Below, in pieces: positions 17,167 to 24,259 of a stretch of 64,000 bases of DNA. How positions within the stretch are numbered: the first letter of the stretch is position 1; each line of letters starts with the position of its first letter. The DNA comes from Candidatus Poribacteria bacterium (GTDB lineage: Bacteria > Poribacteria > WGA-4E > WGA-3G). Made by a program: the position numbers and the translations under genes. The stretch spans positions 1 through 64,000 of the forward strand of contig JAJEDB010000118.1 in assembly GCA_022821725.1 (NCBI GenBank), read 5' to 3'. The notes under the pieces are model-generated. The model was given only the letters and a program-made list of their open reading frames with translations, was not told the origin of the DNA and searched no databases.

Positions 17167-18003
17167 ATGGTATCTCCATACTTGACAGAGGTCCAACAAA
17201 AAGAGTGGCAAACGGAGGGATTTCTGCTCATCAAGAATGTGCTTTCACCGGCTGAGATTGAGACGATTTTGACATCCGTGGATTCAGCGATCGAGACATA
17301 CGTCCAAGAAACGCCAAATCTACAAGGCAATCATCGGTTTGGAAAGGGAGCTTATACGATTATCCGTGCGATTGAACGGACAGATGCCCTGGATCCGCTT
17401 ACCGATCATCCGCGCCTTTTCGGGACTATCCTTTCAATGATGGGACCCTATCTCCAAATCATGGGAACGCAAATCTACGTCCGGCATCCTGATGCGGAGG
17501 CTCTGATGGCGTTTCATACGGATGCGGGGCCTTCGTTGCAACGTATCCATCCGCATCCGGATAGTTTGCCGCTACAATTCAAAGTGCAATTCTTCTTAAC
17601 GGATCTGACGGAACCGAATCAGGGAAACTTTATGTGTGTACCGGGCAGCCACAAGGTCCCTTTCCCCGAGAACAGCTTTAAAAAAGGCACATATCCCGAA
17701 GGCGCGATTCAGGTCCTCGCGGAGGCGGGAGACGCGGTCATCTTCCCATGGGCATTGTGGCACGGTGTGGGTCCGAATCAGACGGAACGCATCCGCAAAA
17801 GTGTGACCTTCCGTTATGGACAGATGTGGTCCCGTCCGTATGACTATGACACGCTTCCTGCGGACACTCTCGCACGGATGACCCCGCGTCGTCGGAGATT
17901 GTTCGGCGACATGGGTGAAGATCATCATCCAACCGATTACTTCAAACCCCACGATCAACTTGAAGTTATCGGGGCAGACGAATGGAACGTCCCACTGTTG
18001 TAA
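17167..18003 (+). CDS. Phytanoyl-CoA dioxygenase (PhyH) family protein, copy 1
   Basis: The 278-residue protein is a non-haem Fe(II)/2-oxoglutarate dioxygenase of the PhyH family. The start WQTEGFLLIKNVLSPAEIE is the family's usual N-terminus. The iron ligands are the HTD triplet at ~116-118 (FHTDAG) and a distal His in ALWHGVGPN (~198). The 2-oxoglutarate-binding Arg should be in the following RIRKSVTFRY. PGSHKVPFP is the typical strand-turn between them. The substrate is unknown: family members hydroxylate lipids, amino acids, ectoine and antibiotic precursors. AAAGGAG lies 8 nt before the ATG. It appears monocistronic behind a strong promoter. Confidence 0.88.
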   Translation: MVSPYLTEVQQKEWQTEGFLLIKNVLSPAEIETILTSVDSAIETYVQETPNLQGNHRFGKGAYTIIRAIERTDALDPLTDHPRLFGTILSMMGPYLQIMGTQIYVRHPDAEALMAFHTDAGPSLQRIHPHPDSLPLQFKVQFFLTDLTEPNQGNFMCVPGSHKVPFPENSFKKGTYPEGAIQVLAEAGDAVIFPWALWHGVGPNQTERIRKSVTFRYGQMWSRPYDYDTLPADTLARMTPRRRRLFGDMGEDHHPTDYFKPHDQLEVIGADEWNVPLL

Positions 18004-18045
18004 GATTTCGGATTCTTGTTGGTTCGGTAATTTCCTAACAATGCT

Positions 18046-18115
18046 CGGTGCGGTTAGGAGGGAAATCCGCAGAAATACCCTATCAAATACCCCATCAAAA
18101 ACACCGCACCTACCG
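18046..18115. repeat. Family D repeat interrupted by family G sequence
   Basis: The D arms CGGTGCGGTTAGGA and CCGCACCTACCG are separated by about 45 bp containing GGGAAATCCGCAGAAATACC. That G sequence also occurs alone at 62494-62520, so it looks like an insertion into the D hairpin. Confidence 0.6.
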
Positions 18116-18180
18116 GGCCCGGAGAAACGAGGTTTGATGGGGATTAACAAATAAATTGGGTCATCACGAACGACCCGACG

Positions 18181-18208
18181 TGCGATGAATCGCACTACTA
18201 CAAACGGG
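18181..18208. repeat. Family H hairpin, copy 2
   Basis: TGCGAT-GA-ATCGCA followed by CTACTACAAACGGG. The stem bases differ from copy 1 but stay complementary, while the GA loop and tail are kept. Confidence 0.55.
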
Positions 18209-18318
18209 TCTGCTTGTCGTATGAAACCATTTATCAGATGTCCTATAATTACCCGATTAAATTCTTAAACTTCATGCAACCTCGCTACTCTCGTGTAGAC
18301 AGGTGTTTCAACAGACAC

Positions 18319-18437
18319 AGGACTTACGCAATTTTGACTGTAGTCCGTTCTGTGAGATGAGATTTTTCGAAAAACACAGCGTTCTGGTGGCACAAACTAA
18401 AAGTTTATGCTACAAAAGAGCAGTTTGCGTAAGTCCT
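18319..18437. mobile_element. Family B MITE, copy 1 (119 bp)
   Basis: It has terminal inverted repeats AGGACTTACGCA and TGCGTAAGTCCT and no coding capacity. It is almost identical to copy 2 at 19521-19639 and the same length. Both lie in the same orientation on the two sides of the nucleoside hydrolase gene. Confidence 0.8.
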
Positions 18438-18444
18438 AAGATAA

Positions 18445-19392
18445 TTAATCCGTGTGTGCCTGTAATTTTTCAAACAGATCCCGGAAAATCGCATCCCTAT
18501 CGACGCCCGAGGCGACACGCATGAGGTGGCGACTGTTATCAAAACTCCACGTCGCGGTTTCCGTCAAGATAGGACTGTGGACAATTTCCGTCGGCACCCA
18601 CGCCGGGTTGATGAGGTATGCCGTTGCGGATATATCCCAAATCACCTTTGACCAAGCGAAGTGATCGCTTGAGTAGTCCTTAAAGATTTCCACGAGGTAG
18701 TCTCCGACCCTGCCTCTCCCCTGCACGTAGCGTTCCATCTCTGCGACTGTCGTGTGTAGATGTGAGACGACGCCTCGCGCGGGTAGCCAAACGAATGGCA
18801 CGCCGCAGTCCAAAACCACTTGCGCGCTACGCAGGTCTTGCATCAGGTTAAACTCTCGGGTGTGGGGCCAATACAACGGATTCCCCCCAAGCCAGATGAC
18901 GACGATACGTTCGATAATTTCAGGCTTCATAAGGATAGCAGAAGCCACGTTGGTTATTGCCCCGACAGCCACGACGTAAAGCGGATCTTCAGGCGTTGCT
19001 GCCATCGCACGTTCAATCATATCGGTCGCGGCATCGCTCGGCACGGGTGTCTCCGTATCTGGGAGAAACGCTTGGGAACCGCGATAGGCGAAATCGTCGG
19101 CGGGAACATTGAGGAAGTCCAAGAGTCTCAGGATTTCAGCGTAGCTTTTTTCCATGCCGTCTTCGGGGCTGCTGGAGCGGTTGTTGTGGAAAGGCACGGC
19201 GTAGAGTGCTTCAACGTTGAGGTGTTCGGGTGAAAGGAGTGCGTGGACGACTGCGAACTGGTCGTCAATTTCGTTATAGGTGTCAGTGTCAAGGACCATG
19301 CGCACCTTACCTGTCGGCGGTTGGAGCATGTCAAGGCGTTTCGACTCTGACAGTGTTGGAAAGTTCATAAACGGTTTTTTACCTTGTGTCAT
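18445..19392 (-). CDS. Inosine/uridine-type nucleoside hydrolase
   Basis: The 315-residue protein belongs to the inosine-uridine-preferring nucleoside hydrolase family, which cleaves the N-glycosidic bond of nucleosides. The calcium-binding motif near ~34 reads DTDTYNEIDDQFA, the variant with three extra residues between DTD and DD. The phosphorylase-like blocks VAVGAITNVASAIL and VVIWLGGNP, and the late His region, are as expected. The start ATG has a weak Shine-Dalgarno; MNFPTL at residue 9 is an alternative. It stands alone, bracketed by two direct copies of the 119-bp family B MITE about 1.2 kb apart. No signal peptide is visible, so it is probably cytoplasmic salvage. Confidence 0.85.
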   Translation of the reverse strand: MTQGKKPFMNFPTLSESKRLDMLQPPTGKVRMVLDTDTYNEIDDQFAVVHALLSPEHLNVEALYAVPFHNNRSSSPEDGMEKSYAEILRLLDFLNVPADDFAYRGSQAFLPDTETPVPSDAATDMIERAMAATPEDPLYVVAVGAITNVASAILMKPEIIERIVVIWLGGNPLYWPHTREFNLMQDLRSAQVVLDCGVPFVWLPARGVVSHLHTTVAEMERYVQGRGRVGDYLVEIFKDYSSDHFAWSKVIWDISATAYLINPAWVPTEIVHSPILTETATWSFDNSRHLMRVASGVDRDAIFRDLFEKLQAHTD

Positions 19393-19520
19393 GAGGGATT
19401 TTCTTTAGTATATCACGTTTGAAAAAAGATAGGGTTCATTTTTCTGCTATTTCATTTAATGCTTCTTCATTCTCATTATCCCCATAAATCGGTAGATGAA
19501 AAATAAATTTTCATTTTTTC

Positions 19521-19639
19521 AGGACTTACGCAATTTTGACTGTAGTCCGTTCTGTGAGATGAGATCTTTCGGAAAACACAGCGTTCTGGTGACACAAACT
19601 AACAGTTTATGCTACAAAAGAGCAGTTTGCGTAAGTCCT
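19521..19639. mobile_element. Family B MITE, copy 2 (119 bp)
   Basis: Same terminal repeats and length as copy 1, with only a handful of substitutions. The right end is followed by TA. Confidence 0.8.
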
Positions 19640-19908
19640 ATACAAGAAAAGACGCGCAAAATGCGAGAGAGGGTCCCCAGTGACGCAATTTTTGCGTGTG
19701 GACCTACAATTTTTGCGTGTCAACGACAGACCGAGGATTCCAGAACCATCTACTTTTTCCAGCAAAATAAACTTTTAAATTGAAAGTCAGAGGTTATGCT
19801 TGAGGGTTGATAAACCTTGTGGATACACAGGGTTTCGGGATGTGTTATGGTGAAAATATCTTTGAGATGTCAGCGGTTTTGACTCAGAAAATGCTATTTT
19901 TCAGCGTA

Positions 19909-19925
19909 TTGGCACGCAACTTGCT
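19909..19925 (+). promoter_or_regulatory. Sigma-54 (RpoN) promoter
   Basis: TTGGCACGCAACTTGCT matches the -24/-12 consensus TGGCAC-N5-TTGC exactly. It faces the three small exported-protein genes starting at 20128. Transcription would therefore need an enhancer-binding activator, which is not encoded in this window. Confidence 0.75.
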
Positions 19926-20127
19926 TAAGATGTCGCAGTGAATAAAAACTTGGAGGTGCAGTATGTTTCGCGAAACTTTCTCAATTGGAAATTAATACCA
20001 GGCAAACGATGGCTGAAGGCATAAAGATGTTCCCACGGAATGAAGTTCCCGATATGCGGTACACTTGATACCTCCCTTAAGTTGTTTAAAATCCAGCTCT
20101 CCTTCGGAGAGCAGAAAGGAAAAGTTT

Positions 20128-20445
20128 ATGAAAGGATTAACCTCCAAATTGATTGTCGCTGTCTGTGTCCTCGTGCTAGGATTTATGGCGTTCGTGCCAT
20201 TTAACCCACAGGTAGAGGCAGATCCTGTGTATTATATTGTAAAGCACACGACCGTAGATTGTTATGAACGGAATGGTTCGTGGATGGCGTTTTGTAGAAG
20301 TTTTACAGTGACGACCTCACTGGCAGTACAGCCGTGGAGCGGACATGAAAATGACCCCGTTCACGCTAGCCATTCCTATAGTTCAGATGTCGTAGAGTAT
20401 GGCTCCGCGACGAGAGTCTATTCAAGTTGTAGTTCCTGCTACTAA
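20128..20445 (+). CDS. Small secreted cysteine-containing protein, unknown function
   Basis: The 105-residue protein begins with a clear Sec signal peptide (KLIVAVCVLVLGFMAF...VEA, cleavage likely near residue 30), leaving a mature chain of about 75 residues. The mature part has four cysteines, two in VDCYERNGSWMAFC and two in the extreme C-terminal SSCSSCY, and many Ser, Thr and Tyr residues. I do not recognise the family. The track's start is 21 codons upstream; ATG 20128 was chosen because AGAAAGG precedes it and the signal peptide starts there. It is the first gene behind the sigma-54 promoter and is followed by a strong intercistronic hairpin, a layout often used to stabilise a more abundant first product. 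Confidence 0.65.
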   Translation: MKGLTSKLIVAVCVLVLGFMAFVPFNPQVEADPVYYIVKHTTVDCYERNGSWMAFCRSFTVTTSLAVQPWSGHENDPVHASHSYSSDVVEYGSATRVYSSCSSCY

Positions 20446-20484
20446 ATGTTACCCAAACTGTCATCTGTTGGGTGAAATGCTTAT

Positions 20485-20536
20485 AATCTTTGCGTTGATG
20501 CAAGAACAACGGAACCTCTGCATCAACGCGAAGATT
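20485..20536 (+). promoter_or_regulatory. Intercistronic hairpin (18-bp stem)
   Basis: Arms AATCTTTGCGTTGATGCA and TGCATCAACGCGAAGATT pair along all 18 positions, with one G-U, around a 16-nt loop. The right arm ends one base before the GAGGAG of the next gene. There is no following T-run, so it looks like a processing or translation-control structure, not an intrinsic terminator. Confidence 0.7.
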
Positions 20537-20551
20537 CAGAGGAGAATTTAG

Positions 20552-21184
20552 ATGAACAAACTGACTGTCGCTGCGGTTATCTTTATCATTTTCGTAAGCG
20601 GTTTTGTGGCCTACACAGAGTGGGAGAAAAGAAGATTTATCAACAGCCTGCCCAAACCGCTAAAGGTCAAACAAACTGTTGAAACGCATCCCGATCATCA
20701 TGACGAACCTGTACAGGTGGCTCCATCAAATATCGTCGATTTTGGGTCTGAAGTCATTGTCGAAGCGCGCACAGACTCCGCGCAGCTATCCTCCAATGAT
20801 GATTCTCAACCTGATGATGATTCTCAACCTGATGATGATTGGCGATTTGATGCTTTACATATAGACGAGCCCGTACATCAACACACCAGCCCCTCATTCG
20901 AGCGGAGGCTTGAGGTACATCCCGACGAAATGGACCCGGATGAACTCGCAGACATGCTCCTCCAGGGACTACTTCACCGGTTTGGAGACATTCCAGAGGT
21001 GCACACATTTATGGCATTGAAACGGAGAATGTTTAAAAATGAGCATCTCAGCTTGGATGAACACATTGATTATACGACTGCCCAATTGCATCTCTTCCCT
21101 CATCCGGAAACTCAGAAAACGCTCAATATTCTTTTAGAGAGAAGAACCACTGAGTATCCAAGAGGAACCAGACTCGTGAGGTAA
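20552..21184 (+). CDS. Membrane-anchored acidic protein with FGDIP domain, unknown function
   Basis: The 210-residue protein has one N-terminal membrane segment (VAAVIFIIFVSGFVAY, ~6-21) and then a charged chain that should face the periplasm. Residues ~85-100 are an acidic repeat (DDDSQPDDD), also visible as a tandem repeat in the DNA. From ~140 on, a segment starting FGDIPEVHTFMALK and continuing through LSLDEHIDYTTAQLHL matches part of the next gene's product, so the two share a domain I do not recognise. GAGGAG lies 7 nt before the ATG, immediately after the intercistronic hairpin. The stop is 5 bp before the next gene. Confidence 0.65.
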   Translation: MNKLTVAAVIFIIFVSGFVAYTEWEKRRFINSLPKPLKVKQTVETHPDHHDEPVQVAPSNIVDFGSEVIVEARTDSAQLSSNDDSQPDDDSQPDDDWRFDALHIDEPVHQHTSPSFERRLEVHPDEMDPDELADMLLQGLLHRFGDIPEVHTFMALKRRMFKNEHLSLDEHIDYTTAQLHLFPHPETQKTLNILLERRTTEYPRGTRLVR

Positions 21185-21189
21185 AAATC

Positions 21190-21816
21190 ATGAAAACATT
21201 ACTTAGGATTTTTATGCTAACACTCTTGTTATCAGGGTGTGGTGCCAGACACATCAACAGGACTGTTCAAAACACAACCACGCTTGATACCCAGGATTCC
21301 AAAGAACCTTTTATCCTCGTCAATCCACTCAAGGATGATCCGGAAAATCCCAGCCCGCACAACCCTCTCGTCAAGAAATTTGGGGATATTCCGCAAGTTC
21401 GTACGTATATGCGGTTACACCAAAAAATATTAAGCGGCACTCCACTGACGCGTGATGAGGCGATAGATTTCTTTAGCGCAGAGTTCCACTTATATCAGTC
21501 TCCATCCACTGCGGAAGCACTCAAACGCCAAAAAGAAAGCAAAAAAAGAGACGAGACGTTGGGATTCTCCTCGGATCTACCTGTATTCAGGTACACCGGA
21601 AAAAAAATAATAGATTTCAGCCGTGTTGACGATGGCGGCAGTATTAGCGTAACGATAATCGATCCAGATGGTACCAAGACGATAATAGATCCGAGCCTCA
21701 ATGGCGGCGAACCTCTGCTAATTCCCCCCGTTGACGCAGACGCAAGTTATGATGATCGACCCAGATGGTACCAAAACGATTGGCATCAAGACGATAATAG
21801 ATCCGAACCTGAATGA
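21190..21816 (+). CDS. Lipoprotein with FGDIP domain; C-terminus probably frameshifted
   Basis: The 208-residue protein has a lipoprotein signal peptide with lipobox LLSGC (Cys17). Residues ~66-120 carry the FGDIPQVRTYMRL...DEAIDFFSAEFHL segment shared with the preceding gene. The C-terminal part contains a unit TIIDPDGTKTIIDPSLNGGEPLLIP. A second DNA copy of this unit follows at once but in another frame, read as MIDPDGTKTI...DPNLNDGEPLVIP and ending at a stop at 21871. One extra base near 21747-21748 explains the shift. The annotated frame therefore ends in unrelated residues (YDDRPRWYQ). Either this is a real recent frameshift or a sequencing error. It is the third gene of the sigma-54 operon. 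Confidence 0.65.
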   Translation: MKTLLRIFMLTLLLSGCGARHINRTVQNTTTLDTQDSKEPFILVNPLKDDPENPSPHNPLVKKFGDIPQVRTYMRLHQKILSGTPLTRDEAIDFFSAEFHLYQSPSTAEALKRQKESKKRDETLGFSSDLPVFRYTGKKIIDFSRVDDGGSISVTIIDPDGTKTIIDPSLNGGEPLLIPPVDADASYDDRPRWYQNDWHQDDNRSEPE

Positions 21817-21948
21817 CGGCGAACCCCTGGTAATTCCGTCTATTAGGATACGTTTCGGAGATTTACGATAAGAAACCCGGTGCGAGGCTCCACCGTGATG
21901 TTGTCCTGCTGAGCGATTTCATCCAAAGAGAGCCCCTCATCCTCTATT

Positions 21949-23370
21949 TCATTCGTCTTCCCGCCGAAAGGATTCAGGGAGTTCGTCGAAGTCCTCGGCT
22001 ATCTTCACTTTCCCTTTCCACTGTCCGCCGCGGCGTGGTTTCTTGTTACGCTGCTTTGAGGGCCCCTCTTTGGCAATGGATTCTGGATTAGTATCTGAAG
22101 TATTTTTTTTTCCTACTATGTCAAGTTGCTGCAGCCCCGTCTCAATAGATGCTTTGAGAATTGCTTGCCCGTGTTGCTTTGCTAATTTTAAAGCAGTCTG
22201 GAGATCCGATTCTGCTCCATTAATATCCCCCAATTTACCCCTTACCATCCCACGATGAAGGTATGCTTCTGCAAAAGTAGGCACCATATCAATAGCTGTG
22301 GTATGGTCGAAAATAGCAGATTCATATCGCTTAAGCAAGTTCTTTACTACGCCTCGACTATTGTATGCCTCCGCATAATCTGGGTATAGACGAATCGCTT
22401 CATCAAAGTCAACGATCGCCTCTTTATATTGTCCAAATTCGGTATTCACAATACCTCTTATGTAATGGATGCGAACGAAATCTGGGTTCAGTTTCAGTTC
22501 AATGGCTTTATCAAAATCAGCAATCGCGGATTTGTATTCACCAAGTCCGCTTTTCATTAAGCCCCTGCAGCAATATGCTTCAGCATAATTCGGATTTAGT
22601 TCAATGGCTTTATCAAAATCAGCAATCGCGGATTCAGATTGGTTAAAACTGCCTTTTGTACAACCGCGTTTATAATGAAGTTCCGCCGAATCTGGATCCA
22701 ACCCGATTGCCTGTTCCAAGTCAATAATTGCCTTCTCATACTCGCCGAGCTGTTGCAGTCCCGATGCTCTATTATGATAAGCCTCAACAAAATCAGATTT
22801 CAACGCTATTGCCTTGTCATAAGCAGAGAGAGCTTTTTCCAATCGGTTTCCATGCTGGAAGAGATAACCAATCGAGAAGAAGGCATATGCAGCGAGTTCA
22901 CTTTCACCCTGTTTAGGAATTTTTGAAGCAGGCTGTCCGCTTTCACTCCCTGTTTCTATAGGTGTCCCCTTTGCCAGCTCTGGAAACAGTTCTGTCAGTT
23001 CTGGGACGTATTTATCTTCATATTTCTCAATGAGTTGCCAAACAAATTCCATTAAGGGGCGTAAAGGATGGGTATCATTTTCACCCACCGCATCGACTAA
23101 TTCTATAAGCAATGCATGCGCCCATTCATAATCGTTTTCAATCAATTCGGGGACTCTGCGCTCCGCGCCACGATGTATAAACTCAATCAGTTTATCTAAC
23201 ACCCCCACCAGCCAATGATAATCACTTTCCGAGTAAGAGGAAAGTACTGTAGGTTGTGGGGTTCGCGTCTGCAAGCGTTTAGCGTTGTCCGTCAATTGAG
23301 ATATACTTAGGATTTCCAAAGATGTAGGCGGTAACGCCACGTGGAGCAAAGTTTGCATTTCTGTCAACAT
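21949..23370 (-). CDS. Seven-TPR protein with HigA-like N-terminal region, coupled to HigB toxin
   Basis: The 473-residue protein has seven consecutive tetratricopeptide repeats (~165-405; typical unit YAEAYNSRGVVKNLL...AIRLYPD). It ends in a basic tail (PSKQRNKKPRRGGQWKGK). TPRs 3 and 4 share almost identical DNA (ggctttatcaaaatcagcaa), a recent duplication. Residues ~45-130 contain NDYEWAHALLIELVDAVGENDTHPL and LIEKYEDKYVPEL. That resembles the N-terminal part of COG5499 HigA antitoxins, which in those proteins precedes a helix-turn-helix; a weaker copy (SDYHWLVGVLDKLIE) comes just before it. The gene starts 3 bp after higB, with its GGAG inside the higB end. I infer that it acts as the antitoxin, with TPRs in place of the DNA-binding domain. 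Confidence 0.7.
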   Translation of the reverse strand: MLTEMQTLLHVALPPTSLEILSISQLTDNAKRLQTRTPQPTVLSSYSESDYHWLVGVLDKLIEFIHRGAERRVPELIENDYEWAHALLIELVDAVGENDTHPLRPLMEFVWQLIEKYEDKYVPELTELFPELAKGTPIETGSESGQPASKIPKQGESELAAYAFFSIGYLFQHGNRLEKALSAYDKAIALKSDFVEAYHNRASGLQQLGEYEKAIIDLEQAIGLDPDSAELHYKRGCTKGSFNQSESAIADFDKAIELNPNYAEAYCCRGLMKSGLGEYKSAIADFDKAIELKLNPDFVRIHYIRGIVNTEFGQYKEAIVDFDEAIRLYPDYAEAYNSRGVVKNLLKRYESAIFDHTTAIDMVPTFAEAYLHRGMVRGKLGDINGAESDLQTALKLAKQHGQAILKASIETGLQQLDIVGKKNTSDTNPESIAKEGPSKQRNKKPRRGGQWKGKVKIAEDFDELPESFRREDE

Positions 23371-23373
23371 GGT

Positions 23374-23700
23374 TTACTCCTTCCATCTCCCTTTATCGTA
23401 CTCTGCATGGGTTAGAATTTTATCGATCGTAACTCTCCGATCCGTTGGGTTATATTGTATAGAGGCAATAAGGCGAAAATTGTTACCACCTATGTTGAAG
23501 ACTGTCCATGTTTTATCTTGCGGATTGAATCTATTCTTTCGCACTTTCACCTGATCTGCCTGTGGAAAAATCCTACGCAAATCAATGAACGAATTAAAAG
23601 TTTCCTGACGCATCAGGTGATACCAGCGGTTGAGTGCGGATCTGGCATTCGGATGTCTTTGTGCAAATTCGATTATTACATTTCGTCCAGCGATATTCAT
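23374..23700 (-). CDS. higB: HigB-family mRNA interferase toxin
   Basis: The 108-residue protein matches HigB toxins of the RelE superfamily. Visible landmarks are ARSALNRWYHLM near the start, the AD(Q/x)V segment, TVFNIGGNNFRLIASIQY in the central sheet, and the C-terminal ILTHAEYDKGRWKE. HigB cleaves ribosome-bound mRNA. As in classical higBA loci the toxin gene comes first, but the next gene is a long TPR protein in place of the usual ~100-130-residue HigA. No convincing Shine-Dalgarno precedes the ATG. Confidence 0.88.
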   Translation of the reverse strand: MNIAGRNVIIEFAQRHPNARSALNRWYHLMRQETFNSFIDLRRIFPQADQVKVRKNRFNPQDKTWTVFNIGGNNFRLIASIQYNPTDRRVTIDKILTHAEYDKGRWKE

Positions 23701-23808
23701 TATACTAAATCATACCATGTTTTTACGCATAAAACAAGTAGAAATCGCTTATGCTACATTAATGCAAGTTGCCAGTTTGTGATGTTCTCCCGCCGGTTGG
23801 TGCCATCT

Positions 23809-24003
23809 TCATTGTAGATGTAAAAGGGGAAATAGCGATTTCTCACAGATAAGGGTTAGATTATTTTGTCGGGCATAGTGTTGGAGGAGCGTTGCAAAAG
23901 CGAGTCGGATTTCGGTTTCATTCGTGGCGCCAAGACTTTTGTATTGTTTGAGTTCGGCGTAAAAGGCTTTTATCGGTTTGTGCGTCGGCTTGATGTCTCG
24001 CAT
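23809..24003 (-). pseudogene. N-terminal remnant of a restriction/methyltransferase-type protein
   Basis: The 64-residue frame begins KPTHKPIKAFYAELKQY and LGATNETEIRLAFATLLQHYA. These are typical of the first ~55 residues of large single-chain restriction-methylation proteins (about 1,000 residues or more). It then runs into unrelated residues (LFPLLHLQ) and stops. Nothing matching the rest of such a protein follows before higB. I read it as a truncated relic; it is not the N-terminus of the intact Type ISP gene at 1136-5938. Confidence 0.5.
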
Positions 24004-24093
24004 CCTCGTGTTGTCTCCCTAATTCATCAATTTATGTGAAGTATTATATATCAGTTCGCAGTAAATTGCAAATGAAAACAGACACATAATCGT

Positions 24094-24122
24094 TTGACAG
24101 AAAATCGTTTTTAGCGTATAAT
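24094..24122 (+). promoter_or_regulatory. Sigma-70 promoter for the glycosyltransferase operon
   Basis: TTGACA, 17 bp, TATAAT, both perfect. The family B MITE sits between this promoter and the start codon at 24260, so the transcript would begin with the MITE. Confidence 0.75.
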
Positions 24123-24133
24123 AATTTAGAAAT

Positions 24134-24252
24134 AGGACTTATGCAATTTTGATCATAGCACGCGTCGTTAGAGGGAGAACTAAAAAAAACATAGACGTTC
24201 TCGTGGCACAGGCTAACAGCCTATGCTACAAAAGAGGAACTGCGTAAGTCCT
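24134..24252. mobile_element. Family B MITE, copy 3 (119 bp)
   Basis: AGGACTTATGCA...TGCGTAAGTCCT, again exactly 119 bp but with a more diverged interior than copies 1 and 2. TA flanks both ends if the element is taken as GGACTT...AAGTCC. It occupies the 5' untranslated region of the glycosyltransferase gene. Confidence 0.75.
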
Positions 24253-24259
24253 AAAGAAT

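Larger units (their letters stand above)
18004..18444. other. Repeat-dense spacer (families D, G, H and B)
   Basis: No gene was seen. In order it holds a family D repeat split by a family G insert (18046-18115), a family H hairpin (18181-18208) and a complete 119-bp family B MITE (18319-18437). Confidence 0.6.
19393..20127. other. Long intergenic region with MITE B2, a sigma-54 promoter and a tiny ORF
   Basis: This is the longest gene-free stretch, 735 bp. It holds the second 119-bp MITE (19521-19639), a sigma-54-type promoter (19909-19925), and an 11-codon reading frame with a good Shine-Dalgarno (19962-19994, MFRETFSIGN). A small hairpin (20096-20112, GCTCTCC-TTC-GGAGAGC) lies next to the Shine-Dalgarno of the first exported-protein gene. 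Confidence 0.6.

Noticed and set aside
19496-19783. 95-residue ORF across MITE B2
   Set aside because: Most of it is the translation of the 119-bp MITE, and a similar frame (18303-18524) appears over copy 1; no independent evidence of coding.
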